DNA of 64,000 nt. It comes from CPC320 sp002684375. GTDB lineage: Bacteria > Pseudomonadota > Alphaproteobacteria > Rhodobacterales > Rhodobacteraceae. This document shows positions 1 to 11,374 of this stretch, piece after piece. The stretch covers positions 33,527 through 97,526 of the forward strand of contig CBFIHZ010000012.1 of assembly GCA_965662545.1 (NCBI GenBank). Direction: 5' to 3'. Under the pieces are notes generated by a model, which worked only from the letters and a program-made list of their open reading frames with translations, ran no database searches and was not told the DNA's origin. Every line of letters starts with the position of its first letter. Within the stretch, counting starts at the first letter, position 1. The position numbers and the translations under genes are program-made.

Positions 1-6
1 AACCTG

Positions 7-464
7 TTATTTTTCGGCTTTTTTCTCCCACCGACCGGAGGCTTCCGACCAGTATTGAGCCGAACAGCCCGCGTCGGTCAAAGCTTTCCATTGAACACGC
101 GCCGCATCCAGCGAGGCCGTGGCATTACCGTCAAACAAGATGCAGACCCGTTCTAATCGCTGCACCTCCTCCGGGGCAACATCGGCCCCATCAACCGCCA
201 TCAAACAAGACGCCGCATTCGTCATCTCTTTCGCAGTGGTCAGCAAGACCGGCTGGGCCGCATCATGGGGGCCCCCGGCCAGCCCGTGCGGTAGAAAATC
301 ATCCTTGCCCCCCTGCCACAATTGCCGGTCGAGCCAGACCATCCGCTCGGTCTCGCATCCGCGCACCGCAACCCGCCAACCCGCAGCCAACGACTTGCCC
401 AACAGCATCGCCAGCGTGCTTTCAAGCGGCGTACGCGTTAGATGATAAAAAAAAGCCGCCCCCA

Positions 465-465
<1 letters not shown>
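7..465 (-). CDS. holC: DNA polymerase III chi subunit
   Basis: This 152-residue protein matches the HolC family in length and in its opening MGAAFFYHLTRTPLES segment, where alphaproteobacterial chi subunits have a short beta strand followed by a helix. In the family chi belongs to the clamp-loader side of the replisome and contacts single-strand binding protein, which is established knowledge and not visible here. The C-terminal part carries the usual WKALTDAG and YWSEASGRWEKK elements. The ATG overlaps the pepA stop codon as TGATG, so translation is probably coupled to pepA. No downstream gene is visible before the window edge. Confidence 0.9.
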
Positions 466-1940
<1,475 letters not shown>

Positions 1941-2068
1941 CGGTTCGGTCCTGTTCAAAATGAAAATAACTCAAAAAGAGCCTTGGTATTTGAGTAGATA
2001 GCAGTTTTACCTTTGATTCAATTCCGATAATGTATCCAAACCATTATTACCCTGTTTGGAGGACCATC
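1941..2068. promoter_or_regulatory. Divergent pepA / lptF promoter region
   Basis: An AT-rich stretch of about 130 bases separates the start codons of two divergent operons, so promoters for both must lie here or very close by. A GATAAT hexamer at 2026-2031 is a possible -10 element for the lptF direction. A convincing -35 partner cannot be pointed out, so the exact promoters are not called. Confidence 0.4.
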
Positions 2069-3193
2069 TTGCGCAAATTCGACAGATACATCCTGTCGCA
2101 ACTGATGGTGATGTTTGGCTTTTTTGCCTTGGTGCTGGTCTCGGTGTATTGGGTGAACAACACGGTTAAAGTCTTTGACCGCTTGATCTCCGACGGGCAT
2201 TCGGCTGCCGTGGTTTTAGAATTTACACTACTCAGCCTGCCAAACGTCGTCCGCAGTGTCTTGCCGATCGCGGCTTTCGGAGCGGCAGTTTACGTCACCA
2301 ACCGGCTGTCGTCAGAAAGCGAACTGACCGTCATGCAGGCCACAGGGTTTTCGCCCTGGAGGCTGGCCTGGCCGGTCATAGTATTCGGGGTGATAACCGC
2401 AACTATGATGTCCATTATGACCCACACGCTTGTGCCAGTAAGCCTGCAACAATTGCGCGACCGCGAGACAGACATCGCCAAAGACCTTTATGCCCGGCTG
2501 CTGCGTCCTGGAACGTTCCTGCATCCTGCAAAAGGCATCACGCTCTATATTCGTGATATTTCCGACGACGGCCGTCTCAGCGATATTTTCGTTTCTGATC
2601 GGCGCAACCCTGACGTATCGAATATCTACACGGCCAAAACCGCCTATCTGATGCGGGACACGCGAGGCACGAAACTGGTAATGGTGAATGGGCTCGTTCA
2701 AGTGCTTTCAACCAAAGATCAATTATTGTCTACCACCAGCTTTGAAGATCTATCTTATGATATCAGTGCATTGATTAAAACCCGAACTGACAAAAACAGG
2801 AATATCAAACAGATCCCAACCGGGGAATTACTGCGTTGGTCAGGCCAAATAGCTGAACAAAATGGTGTCTCGTTGGGACGGGTGCTGCAAGAGGCGCATG
2901 GACGGTTTCAGCAACCCCTGTTGTGCCTCGTTGCGGCACTAATCGGGTTCTCGACGCTGCTGACCGCAGGCTTCAGTCGTTTTGGAATCGGCCGACAGAT
3001 TGTTTTTGCCATTGCCCTATTGGTTTTAATCAAACTTACAGAAAGTGTTATGATTGACCCTGTCAGGGCCAACCCAAACCTCTGGCCTTTAATTTACGCC
3101 CCGACCCTGGTGGGCTGTCTGTTCACCTTGGGGTGTTTGAGTTATGTGGCACGTCCACCGTTCCGGCGCGTTTCGAAGGCCGCACACCGATGA
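2069..3193 (+). CDS. lptF: LPS export ABC transporter permease LptF
   Basis: LptF is one of two inner-membrane permeases of the LptB2FG transporter that extracts lipopolysaccharide from the inner membrane. About 374 residues fit the family: two N-terminal membrane helices, a long periplasmic segment in the middle, and four helices towards the C terminus. I chose the TTG at 2069, giving MRKFDRYILSQLMV, because GGAGGA at 2058-2063 is an excellent ribosome-binding site for it; a start at 2030 would add an unsupported tail. The stop overlaps the lptG start (ATGA). It is the first gene of the six-gene envelope operon. Confidence 0.95.
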   Translation: MRKFDRYILSQLMVMFGFFALVLVSVYWVNNTVKVFDRLISDGHSAAVVLEFTLLSLPNVVRSVLPIAAFGAAVYVTNRLSSESELTVMQATGFSPWRLAWPVIVFGVITATMMSIMTHTLVPVSLQQLRDRETDIAKDLYARLLRPGTFLHPAKGITLYIRDISDDGRLSDIFVSDRRNPDVSNIYTAKTAYLMRDTRGTKLVMVNGLVQVLSTKDQLLSTTSFEDLSYDISALIKTRTDKNRNIKQIPTGELLRWSGQIAEQNGVSLGRVLQEAHGRFQQPLLCLVAALIGFSTLLTAGFSRFGIGRQIVFAIALLVLIKLTESVMIDPVRANPNLWPLIYAPTLVGCLFTLGCLSYVARPPFRRVSKAAHR

Positions 3194-4284
3194 TGCTGCA
3201 CTTCTATTTTGCCCAGAGATTTTCCACCACATTGGCGGCCGTATTCGGCATGTTTTTTTGCTTTTTGGCAATGCTGGATCTGATTGAACAACTTCGCCGA
3301 TTTGGCCGCGATGTTGCCTTTCAGGATGTGCTTTGGCTCAGCCTTTTGAATGCGCCAAGCGCGCTTTACACCATGCTGCCGCTGATTGTTATTCTCGCTG
3401 CCATTTTGCTGTTTATGTCACTGTCGCGCAGCAGTGAATTGATCGTTGCCCGCGCCAGCGGCAGATCGGCAGTCTACAGTCTCATGGCCCCGGTCCTGGT
3501 GGCGTTTACGTTGGGAATTTTTGCCGTGGCAATCTGTAACCCCATCGTTGCGACGACCTCAAAGCGCTCTCAGGAATTGCGCGAGACCTATCGCAACAAC
3601 GGTGTGTCAACGGTTTCTATTCGAGGCGAAGGCCTGTGGTTGCGTCAGGGCGGTGAAACCGGTCAGACCGTCATCCGGGCCTCGCGGGCCAATAGCGACG
3701 CCACAATCTTGTATGATGTCAACTTTATCACATATGCGCACGACAAGGGACCAATTCGACGGGTCCACGCAGAAAATGCTCGGTTGGAAAAAGGCGCATG
3801 GGTTTTAGAAAATGCCAAGAGCTGGGCCTTAATCCGAGGCCAAAACCCAGAAGAGCAGTCCGTGCATTTTGACCGACTACAGGTGCCCTCGACCCTGACA
3901 CAGGATAGTATTCGAGACAGTTTCGGCAAACCCTCGACAGTGTCGATTTGGGAGTTGCCCGGCTTTATCGACCAGTTGAACCAAGCCGGGTTTTCATCCC
4001 GCCGTCACACGGTCTGGTTCCATATGGAACTGGCAAGACCCCTGTTTTTGATGGCTATGGTATTGGTAGGAGCGGCCTTTACCATGCGTCACAACCGGCA
4101 TGGGCGCACAGGCCTCGCTGTGCTGATGGCAATATTAATCGGCTTTGGCCTGTACTATATTCGAAATCTAGCACAGATTTTGGGAGATAACGGCCAACTG
4201 GATCCAGTTTTAGCGGCTTGGGCCCCACCCTTTGCCTCGGTTTTTTTAGCTTTTGGCCTTATTCTACATATGGAGGATGGCTGA
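3190..4284 (+). CDS. lptG: LPS export ABC transporter permease LptG
   Basis: The second permease of the LPS extraction complex, about 364 residues, with the same helix-periplasmic domain-helix plan as LptF (helices near residues 15-35, 55-75 and 95-120 and three more after about residue 270). Two consecutive ATGs at 3190 and 3193 overlap the lptF stop, so the start is one of the two; a longer frame to 3133 lies inside lptF and is unlikely. The stop overlaps the lptD start. The partner ATPase LptB is not in this window. Confidence 0.95.
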   Translation: MMLHFYFAQRFSTTLAAVFGMFFCFLAMLDLIEQLRRFGRDVAFQDVLWLSLLNAPSALYTMLPLIVILAAILLFMSLSRSSELIVARASGRSAVYSLMAPVLVAFTLGIFAVAICNPIVATTSKRSQELRETYRNNGVSTVSIRGEGLWLRQGGETGQTVIRASRANSDATILYDVNFITYAHDKGPIRRVHAENARLEKGAWVLENAKSWALIRGQNPEEQSVHFDRLQVPSTLTQDSIRDSFGKPSTVSIWELPGFIDQLNQAGFSSRRHTVWFHMELARPLFLMAMVLVGAAFTMRHNRHGRTGLAVLMAILIGFGLYYIRNLAQILGDNGQLDPVLAAWAPPFASVFLAFGLILHMEDG

Positions 4285-6428
4285 TGCGTGATCTTATTGG
4301 TTATTTGGCTGTGCTCTGTCTGCTATGCCTCAGCACTGCTTGCCGCGCATCAGAGACGCTGGCCTCTCCGTCCTTGGCGTCACTGGTTGCAGACACAATC
4401 ACGGTGACCCCGCAATCGCAATTGGTGGCAACCGGCAACGTATACGTTGCCTTTGGCAGCCGTCTAATGCGCGCAGAAAAAATAACCTATGACAGACGAA
4501 CCGACGATTTAACAATCGACGGGCCAATCAGGTTAGAGGACGGTGACGACATAATTATTGTCGCTGATCACGCTGTCTTGGATACCGACCTTCAAAATGG
4601 ACTGCTGCACAGCGCCCGGATTGTCTTGGCGCAACAACTGCAGCTGGCAACGCTTCAAATCAAACGGGTCTCGGGGCGCTATACGCAAATGGACAACGCC
4701 ACCGCGTCGTCTTGCCAGATTTGCACCAAAAACGGTGTGCCTTTGTGGCAAATCCGGGCCAGACGGGTGATTCACGACGCCGAAAAAAAACAATTATATT
4801 TCACCGATGCACAGTTCCGATTTGGCGGCATCCCAGTTTTATATCTGCCAAGATTGCGCATGCCCGACCCGACATTAAAGCGAGCGCGCGGATTTTTATT
4901 GCCCCGCGGCAAATCCAACACTCTGGTGGGTTTTGGGGTTAAACTGCCGTATTTTATCCCGATTGGGGATCACAAAGATCTGACACTCACACCTTATCTT
5001 TCGTCTAAAACAAAAACGATGGAGTTTCGCTACCGGCAGAAGTTTCACAATGGCGATGTCAAAATGACCGGTTCCCTGACCTCTGACACTTTGGTGAAAA
5101 ATACACTAAGGGGCTATGTTTTTGGCAATGGGACTTTCAATCTAGAGCGCGATTACAAGCTGTCTTTCGATATCGAAGCTGTAATGGACGAGGCCTATCT
5201 GTCTGATTACAATATATCACAAAAGGACCGGCTTGACAGCTCAGTTTCGGTTGAGCGCACCCGCAAAAATAAATATTTCTCAGCAGAATTGCTCAATTAC
5301 GACAGCCTAAGACCCACGGAAGATAACGCAAGTCTGCCCAGATTCATCTTGGACCTGACCGAAGAACGGAGGTTCTTTCCGTCAAGCGTCGGTGGGGAAG
5401 CCCGGCTATTGCTAGAGGCGCACACCCACATTCGGGCGTCAAAAACAGATATCATCGGGCGTGATGTGACCCGCGCCCACGCAGAGCTGTCATGGCGCCG
5501 CAGATGGACATTGCCGCGGGGCCTGCGGATGGGAGTGGTTGGACGCCTTAATCTTGATGCGTATACCTACGCCCAAGACAGCGCCTTTAATCAGACGATT
5601 GCCGTAGCAAACCCTGAGGGTGCAGTCGACCTGAGATGGCCGTTAAAAAGAACGACGACCAATAGGGCGTATGAACTGCTGGAACCAGTTTTGCAACTGG
5701 GCTGGAGCGGCAGTAAACAACCCAACATTCGGATCGACGAAAGCACGCTAAGCGAGTTTGACGAAGGCAATTTACTCAGCCTCAGCCGGTTTACCGCCCC
5801 CGATCAGCGCGAACACGGCAGCCGTGCTGCAGTTGGCATGCGCTGGCTGCATACCGCCCCCGGCGGCTGGGCATCCGGGTTGGCTTTAGGACAGATCATC
5901 CGTAGCACAAAAGCCAGTGCCTCGGGTTTTTCGGCCATATCGGGATTAAAGTCCCGCTACTCCGACATCCTAGTCGCGGGACAAATTAAAAACAACAAAG
6001 GGCTGATCTTCATGGCGCGTGGGCTGATGGGAGCGAAAGCCAATTTTGATAAAATCGAAGCCAACGCAACCTGGCAGCGCAACCGCGGAAGCATTCGGAC
6101 CAGCTTTATCTCATTGCCATACGATGCAGACGAAAATCGCGGCAGAACACTCTCTGAATGGAGCCTCAACACCGGATATTACATCTCAGATCACTGGCAG
6201 AGCGAAGGCAATATTCGCTATGATCTATCCGCAGACCACACCGCGACAGCCGGCTTGAGCCTGACGTATGAGAATGAATGTGTGCGAGCCCAATTTGCAA
6301 TATCCAAACGCTTCGCCTCATCAACCAATCTGACCCCTTCAACAGATCTGACTTTGGGCGTTGACTTGCGTGGCTTTGGATTTAGTGGCAGTGACACTCA
6401 TTATAAAAAAACCTGCAGGAGCAATTAA
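4284..6428 (+). CDS. lptD: LPS-assembly protein LptD
   Basis: An outer-membrane beta-barrel translocon that inserts lipopolysaccharide into the outer leaflet. The 714-residue product starts with a signal peptide (hydrophobic core to about residue 20), then an OstA-type periplasmic domain, followed by the conserved block around SSCQICTKN and the YLPRLRMPDPT element, and a long alternating beta-barrel part. Cysteines in the first block and near the C terminus could form the disulfides known in LptD. The ATG at 4284 overlaps the lptG stop and has GGAGGA just upstream. The operon context with lptFG and surA supports the call. Confidence 0.95.
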   Translation: MRDLIGYLAVLCLLCLSTACRASETLASPSLASLVADTITVTPQSQLVATGNVYVAFGSRLMRAEKITYDRRTDDLTIDGPIRLEDGDDIIIVADHAVLDTDLQNGLLHSARIVLAQQLQLATLQIKRVSGRYTQMDNATASSCQICTKNGVPLWQIRARRVIHDAEKKQLYFTDAQFRFGGIPVLYLPRLRMPDPTLKRARGFLLPRGKSNTLVGFGVKLPYFIPIGDHKDLTLTPYLSSKTKTMEFRYRQKFHNGDVKMTGSLTSDTLVKNTLRGYVFGNGTFNLERDYKLSFDIEAVMDEAYLSDYNISQKDRLDSSVSVERTRKNKYFSAELLNYDSLRPTEDNASLPRFILDLTEERRFFPSSVGGEARLLLEAHTHIRASKTDIIGRDVTRAHAELSWRRRWTLPRGLRMGVVGRLNLDAYTYAQDSAFNQTIAVANPEGAVDLRWPLKRTTTNRAYELLEPVLQLGWSGSKQPNIRIDESTLSEFDEGNLLSLSRFTAPDQREHGSRAAVGMRWLHTAPGGWASGLALGQIIRSTKASASGFSAISGLKSRYSDILVAGQIKNNKGLIFMARGLMGAKANFDKIEANATWQRNRGSIRTSFISLPYDADENRGRTLSEWSLNTGYYISDHWQSEGNIRYDLSADHTATAGLSLTYENECVRAQFAISKRFASSTNLTPSTDLTLGVDLRGFGFSGSDTHYKKTCRSN

Positions 6429-6429
6429 T

Positions 6430-7656
6430 ATGAATCCCATGATGCGCCTCCGCCCGCTTTTGCTCGCGATGCTTTGCATACCCCTCTGCCTGCCGGATTC
6501 TGCAAAATCGCAAAGCGCCGTCTCTGCGGTTTTGCGCGTCAATCAATCCGTTATAACCCTATATGAGCTGGATCAGCGTATTCGGTTTTTACAGATCATT
6601 GAAACCCCGGGCGACATTCGCCAAACGGCGCGGGACCAGCTGATTGATGACCGCCTCAAGAACAGTCTTGCCGCGGGGATGGGTGTAAAACTACCTGAGG
6701 GGCAATTGGAACAAAGCATGACAGAATTTGCCGCGAGCGGTAATCTGTCGCTCGAAGACTTCGTCAACATACTTGGCCAGGCCGGTGTGGACCGACAAAC
6801 TTATGAAGAATTTATAAGATCAAACCTGATTTGGGGTATACTGATGCAGCAGTTATTCGCCCCGAGGGTCCAAATCACCGAAGCCGAGGTTGACCGGGCC
6901 TATCAGGCGCGTCTTGAAGGCAGCGCGATGCGGGTCCTGCTCTCTGAGCTGATCATGCCAATCTCAGATGATACCTATGAGCAGGTCACCGCCCGGGCGC
7001 AACTGTTCGCAAAACTCACCTCGCTCAGCGAATTTTCCGAGGCGGCACAGCGCTATTCAGTGGCCGAGACCCGAGACATAGGCGGCCGGCTAGACTGGAC
7101 CGAGATGAACAAATTACCCCCGATGCTGCAGTCTTTGATTGTATCACTGACCCCAGGGCAGGTCACAGAACCTATACCGCTCGACGGCGGCGTGGCCTTG
7201 TTCCAATTGCGCGACATCGAAGAGACAAGCTACCGCACACCGTTGATTGCTGTGGTTGACTATATGACCTACCGCATACTGGCCGAAACTCCGGAAGAAA
7301 CGCTGCAGCAAGCCAAGCAGGTCAAAGCGCTGACCGATACCTGCGACGATCTGTATGGGATCGCCAAAGGCCAACCCGAAGACCGCCTACAACGGCATTC
7401 AAAAGCTCCTGCAGACATACCAGCACGCATGTCCCTGCAACTGGCCAAGCTTGACGAGAATGAAATGAATCTGGCGGCGCCCGACCCCAATGATGGCAGT
7501 GTGACGCTTGTCATGCTCTGTGGTCGGCTGGCTGAGACCATTGAAGACCTGTCTCGTCAAGACGTGTTGCGTGGCTTACAGATGCAACGCCTGTCTTCCT
7601 ATGCCGATCAGTATCTGCAGGAATTACGCAGTTCTGCCTATATCGCCGAACAATGA
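6430..7656 (+). CDS. surA: SurA-type periplasmic peptidyl-prolyl isomerase
   Basis: A periplasmic chaperone/PPIase that helps outer-membrane proteins such as LptD fold. A signal peptide covers about the first 26 residues (RPLLLAML core), then comes a SurA N-terminal helical domain with the VNQSVITLYELDQRI element and a parvulin-like domain in the middle (about 175-270). The ATG at 6430 follows AGGAG; an upstream ATG at 6361 lies inside lptD and was rejected. The stop overlaps pdxA. Only one parvulin domain is apparent, whereas E. coli SurA has two, a common reduction in this lineage. Confidence 0.9.
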   Translation: MNPMMRLRPLLLAMLCIPLCLPDSAKSQSAVSAVLRVNQSVITLYELDQRIRFLQIIETPGDIRQTARDQLIDDRLKNSLAAGMGVKLPEGQLEQSMTEFAASGNLSLEDFVNILGQAGVDRQTYEEFIRSNLIWGILMQQLFAPRVQITEAEVDRAYQARLEGSAMRVLLSELIMPISDDTYEQVTARAQLFAKLTSLSEFSEAAQRYSVAETRDIGGRLDWTEMNKLPPMLQSLIVSLTPGQVTEPIPLDGGVALFQLRDIEETSYRTPLIAVVDYMTYRILAETPEETLQQAKQVKALTDTCDDLYGIAKGQPEDRLQRHSKAPADIPARMSLQLAKLDENEMNLAAPDPNDGSVTLVMLCGRLAETIEDLSRQDVLRGLQMQRLSSYADQYLQELRSSAYIAEQ

Positions 7657-8633
7657 CTTTACCCATCGCCTTGACCTGTGGCGATCCCGCGGGAGTCGGG
7701 CCAGAACTTAGCGTAAAGGCTTGGCAGAAACTTGGCACGCAGCTGGCATTTTTTTGGATCGGTGATCCCCGCCACTTGCCCGCCGGCAGCGCGCATATCC
7801 TGATCGACGATCCAAGCGAAGCCCCCCGCGCCACCAGACAGGGCCTGCCGGTGCTTGCACATCCATTCCCTGAGCCAGCCGCGCCCGGCAGGCCCGACCC
7901 GCGCAATGCACAAGCAATTATCGACAGCATTTCCCGCGCTGTGCATCTGGTACAATCAGGTGCTGCCAGCGCCCTGTGCACGGCCCCAATCAATAAAAAA
8001 GCGCTGCAAGACGGGGCAGGTTTTCGCCATCCCGGACATACCGAATACCTTGCGGCGCTGGCTGGGGTCGACCGGGTTGTAATGATGTTGGCCTGCGATG
8101 CCCTGCGCGTGGTCCCGACGACTATTCACATCCCGCTTCAAGACGTTGCCAAAATGCTCACAGCGGAACTTTTACGCGATACTCTGCGGATCACCGAGGC
8201 GGAACTCAAAAGCAAATTTGGGGTCACAAAACCTAGACTGGCAGTTGCCGGGCTCAATCCACATGCCGGAGAAGGTGGCAAAATGGGTCTGCAGGAACGC
8301 GACTTAATTGCGCCCGTACTGGAGAACCTGCGCGCCGAGGGCATGCTGATCGATGGTCCGCTCAGTGCAGATACCATGTTTCACACACAAGCCCGCCAAA
8401 ACTATGATGCCGCCATCTGCATGTATCATGACCAAGCGCTTATCCCGATCAAAACGCTGGATTTTGATCACGGTGTCAACGTCACGCTCGGCCTGCCCTT
8501 TATTAGAACATCGCCCGATCACGGCACCGCATTTGACATAGCCGGGCGTGGAATAGCCCGTCCCTCTTCCCTGATCAAAGCATTAGAGATGGCAGCCAAA
8601 ATGGTGCGCCTGACGGCGCAAGCCACGCCATGA
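7653..8633 (+). CDS. pdxA: 4-hydroxythreonine-4-phosphate dehydrogenase
   Basis: The NAD-dependent enzyme of the deoxyxylulose-5-phosphate-dependent vitamin B6 pathway. The product of 326 residues has the N-terminal LTCGDPAGVGPEL signature, the substrate/metal histidine in HPGHTEYLA (about residue 130) and a second metal-site histidine in CMYHDQALIPIK. The start overlaps the surA stop and the stop overlaps the rsmA start, both as ATGA, so the gene is translated as part of the envelope operon; the lptD-surA-pdxA-rsmA order is a known proteobacterial arrangement. Confidence 0.96.
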   Translation: MTLPIALTCGDPAGVGPELSVKAWQKLGTQLAFFWIGDPRHLPAGSAHILIDDPSEAPRATRQGLPVLAHPFPEPAAPGRPDPRNAQAIIDSISRAVHLVQSGAASALCTAPINKKALQDGAGFRHPGHTEYLAALAGVDRVVMMLACDALRVVPTTIHIPLQDVAKMLTAELLRDTLRITEAELKSKFGVTKPRLAVAGLNPHAGEGGKMGLQERDLIAPVLENLRAEGMLIDGPLSADTMFHTQARQNYDAAICMYHDQALIPIKTLDFDHGVNVTLGLPFIRTSPDHGTAFDIAGRGIARPSSLIKALEMAAKMVRLTAQATP

Positions 8634-9472
8634 GCCAAATTGACTCCCTTCCAGCGCTGCGCGAGGTCATCGCCGCAAATGATTTGTCAGCACGCAAGTC
8701 CTTGGGTCAAAATTTTTTACTCGACCTCAACCTCACTGCCAAAATTGCCCGCCAGGCCGGACCGCTCGACGGGTGTGATATCTTGGAGATTGGCCCCGGA
8801 CCGGGGGGGCTGACCCGCGGCCTGCTTGCCGAGGGGGCGCGGTTTGTACTTGCCATCGAAAAAGATCGCCGCTGCCTGACCGCATTGCATCAGATATCAA
8901 ACGCATATCCCGAACGGCTGACAGTGCTGGAGGGCGATGCACTGAGCATAGACCCACTGCAGTATTTGACGCCCCCGATTAAAGTAGCGGCGAATTTACC
9001 CTATAACATTGGTACCGAATTGTTGATCCGCTGGCTGACCCCGCCACAATGGCCGCCTTTTTGGACCAGCCTGACGCTGATGTTCCAACGCGAGGTTGCC
9101 GACCGGATTGTCGCCCAACCGGGGTCAAAGGCCTATGGGCGACTGGCGCTGTTGGCGCAATGGCGCTGTGATCCGCAGATTGTAATGTCGCTGCCCCCAG
9201 AAGCGTTTACGCCCCCGCCAAAAATTTCCAGCGCCGTTGTGCATTTTACCGCTCTGCCTGCGCCGCGGTTTCCCGCTGATCCGAAGGTTTTGGAACGTGT
9301 GATCGCAATGGCGTTCAATCAAAGACGCAAAATGCTGCGCTCGGCCCTAAAGGGTCTTGGGCCAGATATTGAGGACCGCCTGGTTGCTGCAGGGCTCAAA
9401 CCAACAGAGCGGGCCGAACAAGTGTCTTTGGAAGGCTTTTGCAATCTAGCCCGCCAAATACAACGAACCTAA
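8630..9472 (+). CDS. rsmA: 16S rRNA dimethyladenosine transferase
   Basis: RsmA (KsgA) dimethylates two adjacent adenosines near the 3' end of 16S rRNA during small-subunit maturation. The 280-residue protein shows the SAM-binding ILEIGPGPGGLTRGLL motif near residue 46, the acidic IEKDRR strand end, and the catalytic NLPYNIGT motif at about residues 120-127. The C-terminal region MAFNQRRKMLRSALKGL is typical. It is the last gene of the operon and starts inside the pdxA stop codon. Confidence 0.96.
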   Translation: MSQIDSLPALREVIAANDLSARKSLGQNFLLDLNLTAKIARQAGPLDGCDILEIGPGPGGLTRGLLAEGARFVLAIEKDRRCLTALHQISNAYPERLTVLEGDALSIDPLQYLTPPIKVAANLPYNIGTELLIRWLTPPQWPPFWTSLTLMFQREVADRIVAQPGSKAYGRLALLAQWRCDPQIVMSLPPEAFTPPPKISSAVVHFTALPAPRFPADPKVLERVIAMAFNQRRKMLRSALKGLGPDIEDRLVAAGLKPTERAEQVSLEGFCNLARQIQRT

Positions 9473-9634
9473 GCGGCCAAAGGTCTGCGTGCGTCGCAGG
9501 ACGGGCTTAGTAAAGTACAACGACGGCGCCATACACTCATCAGCCAATAGAGGTGGCTGGCGTTAAAAACCACACGACAAAACCGGCAGGGCCGGCGGAA
9601 CCAACACCGTCAAATGAAAATATTGGACCGAGGT

Positions 9635-10318
9635 TTACTCTGCCGCTGCGGCTGTATCCTGAGAAGGGTTGGCATCAACCGTTGGATCTGCTGCTGGTTT
9701 ATCAGAAGCAGGCGTATTGCCGGTTGGTTCTGCCTGCGCTTTAGCAACGGGTTTTTTTCTTGGCTTGCGCGGGGCGCGCGACTTGACCACCTTAGCCGGC
9801 GTTTCTGCGACCTCGGGTTGACTTGCCTCATCAACAGCAAGCGGGTCAACAATCAGCATACTGGATTGTTGGGAACTTTCCGGGGTCTCTACCAAACCAT
9901 TATCACGGCTGTGATCGGACATATCAAAAACGTCCGGCTGGGGCGCGGTGGCAGGGTCAAAACTTGGCTGTTCAGGCGCATGGCGTGCCGCATCTCGGTT
10001 CGACCGCTCGCGGTCGCGCTCGGACTGACGTTCACGATTCTCCCGCTCTTGCTGCTCGCGTCGCTGTTCCTGTTCGCGTTGCGCCTCGCTTAGCAGCCGC
10101 AGATAATGCTCGGCGTGTTGCTGAAAGTTCTCAGCAGCCACCCGGTCATTGCTCAGTTGGGCATCCCGCGCCAACTGATTATATTTTTCGATAATCTGCT
10201 GTGGCGTTCCACGCACTTTTCCCTCGGGTCCAGAACTGTCAAAGACACGATTGACAACGTTACCGACAGAACGGTTACGGTTAGATTTCGACCGCGAGCG
10301 AGGTTTAGTAGATCTCAT
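9635..10318 (-). CDS. DUF4167 domain protein
   Basis: A 227-residue basic, low-complexity protein of unknown function conserved in alphaproteobacteria. The DUF4167 core is the N-terminal RSTKPRSRSKSNRNR and VFDSSGPEGKVRGTPQQIIEKYNQLARDA region, followed by a predicted coiled coil rich in Arg, Glu and Gln (about residues 65-120) and a Pro/Ala/Lys-rich disordered tail. It lies downstream of prmC, the usual position in this order. The ATG at 10318 begins the conserved core; a longer start at 10369 lacks support. The composition suggests nucleic-acid or ribosome binding, which is inference only. Confidence 0.85.
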   Translation of the reverse strand: MRSTKPRSRSKSNRNRSVGNVVNRVFDSSGPEGKVRGTPQQIIEKYNQLARDAQLSNDRVAAENFQQHAEHYLRLLSEAQREQEQRREQQERENRERQSERDRERSNRDAARHAPEQPSFDPATAPQPDVFDMSDHSRDNGLVETPESSQQSSMLIVDPLAVDEASQPEVAETPAKVVKSRAPRKPRKKPVAKAQAEPTGNTPASDKPAADPTVDANPSQDTAAAAE

Positions 10319-10543
10319 GTATAAGTAATCCAGCCTTGATTTTTTTTCCAAAGTGCCACGTTGATACATTTTTGCTCAACAATATGGAGACACTATCTAT
10401 GGGCTTACGTCTGGCAAAGCACGAACGCTTCGCTTCGGACCCTTACCAATAAACACGCCAAGCAGATCGACACAAGTGTAAAACGTATTAAACGCCTGCG
10501 ATATTGGACAAATTAGGTGAAAACGTAGTTAAACAAACATAAT

Positions 10544-11374
10544 TTAGTGGATACGCGCCGAAATGACCCGATCGCGTCCAGCCAAATCCGGATGACAGCA
10601 CAGTGAAGACAACCCGGCGTCCTGAAATATTTGCAGGACATCTGCCGCCTGTTGATGGCCGATTTCAACTATAAGCCGGCCATCAGGAGACAGATGGCGA
10701 CCGACTGCGGCGGCAATCACACGGTACGGGTCAAGCCCGTCGCCACCAGGCGTCAGCGCGATATGGGGGTCAAAGTCGCGCACATCCCGATCAAGACCCG
10801 CCATTTCTTCCATGGCGATATAGGGTGGATTGGCCACAATCAGGTCAAATTCACCCTGCACACCCTCAAACCAATTGCTTTGCGCAAAACTAAGCCTATC
10901 ACCAATATCATAGCGTGCGGCATTTTTGCCGGCTACAGCCAAGGCAGCGGGGCTGATATCAGTGGCCAGAGCCTGCGCCTTTGGCCATTCTGCCATCAGC
11001 GTAACCGCAAGAATACCACTGCCAGTGCCCAGATCTAACACCGTTGCTGCGGGGTGTTTCAACGCCTCGACGATCACCGTCTCAGTCTCAGGGCGGGGAT
11101 CAAGCACCGCTTTCGAAATGTGAAAATCCCGTCCCCAAAACTGACGCCACCCCGTAATCTTTGAGACAGGCTCATGCCGCAGGCGACGTTCCAGATAGCC
11201 GGCAAGCCGCTCCTGCGCTTTGAGGTCGATAGGATCAGATCCGAGCAAAACAATGCGATTCGCAGCCACCCCCAGCGCGTGCGCCACAAGAGCCCGCGCA
11301 TCGCGTGCCGCGCTGTCTATGCCAGCAGCGCGCAGACTATGCGCTGCGTTTGCCACCATCTCGAAGACGGTCAC
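10544..11374 (-). CDS. prmC: Release factor glutamine N5-methyltransferase
   Basis: PrmC methylates the glutamine of the GGQ motif in release factors 1 and 2. The protein of 276 residues has an N-terminal helical domain, the SAM motif VLDLGTGSGILAVTL (about residues 113-127) and the catalytic VANPPYIA motif (NPPY) that holds the target glutamine. It begins with GTG overlapping the prfA stop (TAGTG), directly after its substrate's gene, the classic prfA-prmC pair. Confidence 0.96.
   Translation of the reverse strand: MTVFEMVANAAHSLRAAGIDSAARDARALVAHALGVAANRIVLLGSDPIDLKAQERLAGYLERRLRHEPVSKITGWRQFWGRDFHISKAVLDPRPETETVIVEALKHPAATVLDLGTGSGILAVTLMAEWPKAQALATDISPAALAVAGKNAARYDIGDRLSFAQSNWFEGVQGEFDLIVANPPYIAMEEMAGLDRDVRDFDPHIALTPGGDGLDPYRVIAAAVGRHLSPDGRLIVEIGHQQAADVLQIFQDAGLSSLCCHPDLAGRDRVISARIH

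Noticed and set aside
9541..9560. CAGCCA...TGGCTG stem-loop after rsmA as a terminator
   Set aside because: The stem is only 6 bp and no T-run follows in either direction.
10384..10452. Frame of 22 codons between prmC and DUF4167
   Set aside because: No ribosome-binding site, no recognisable peptide, and on the strand opposite to both neighbours.
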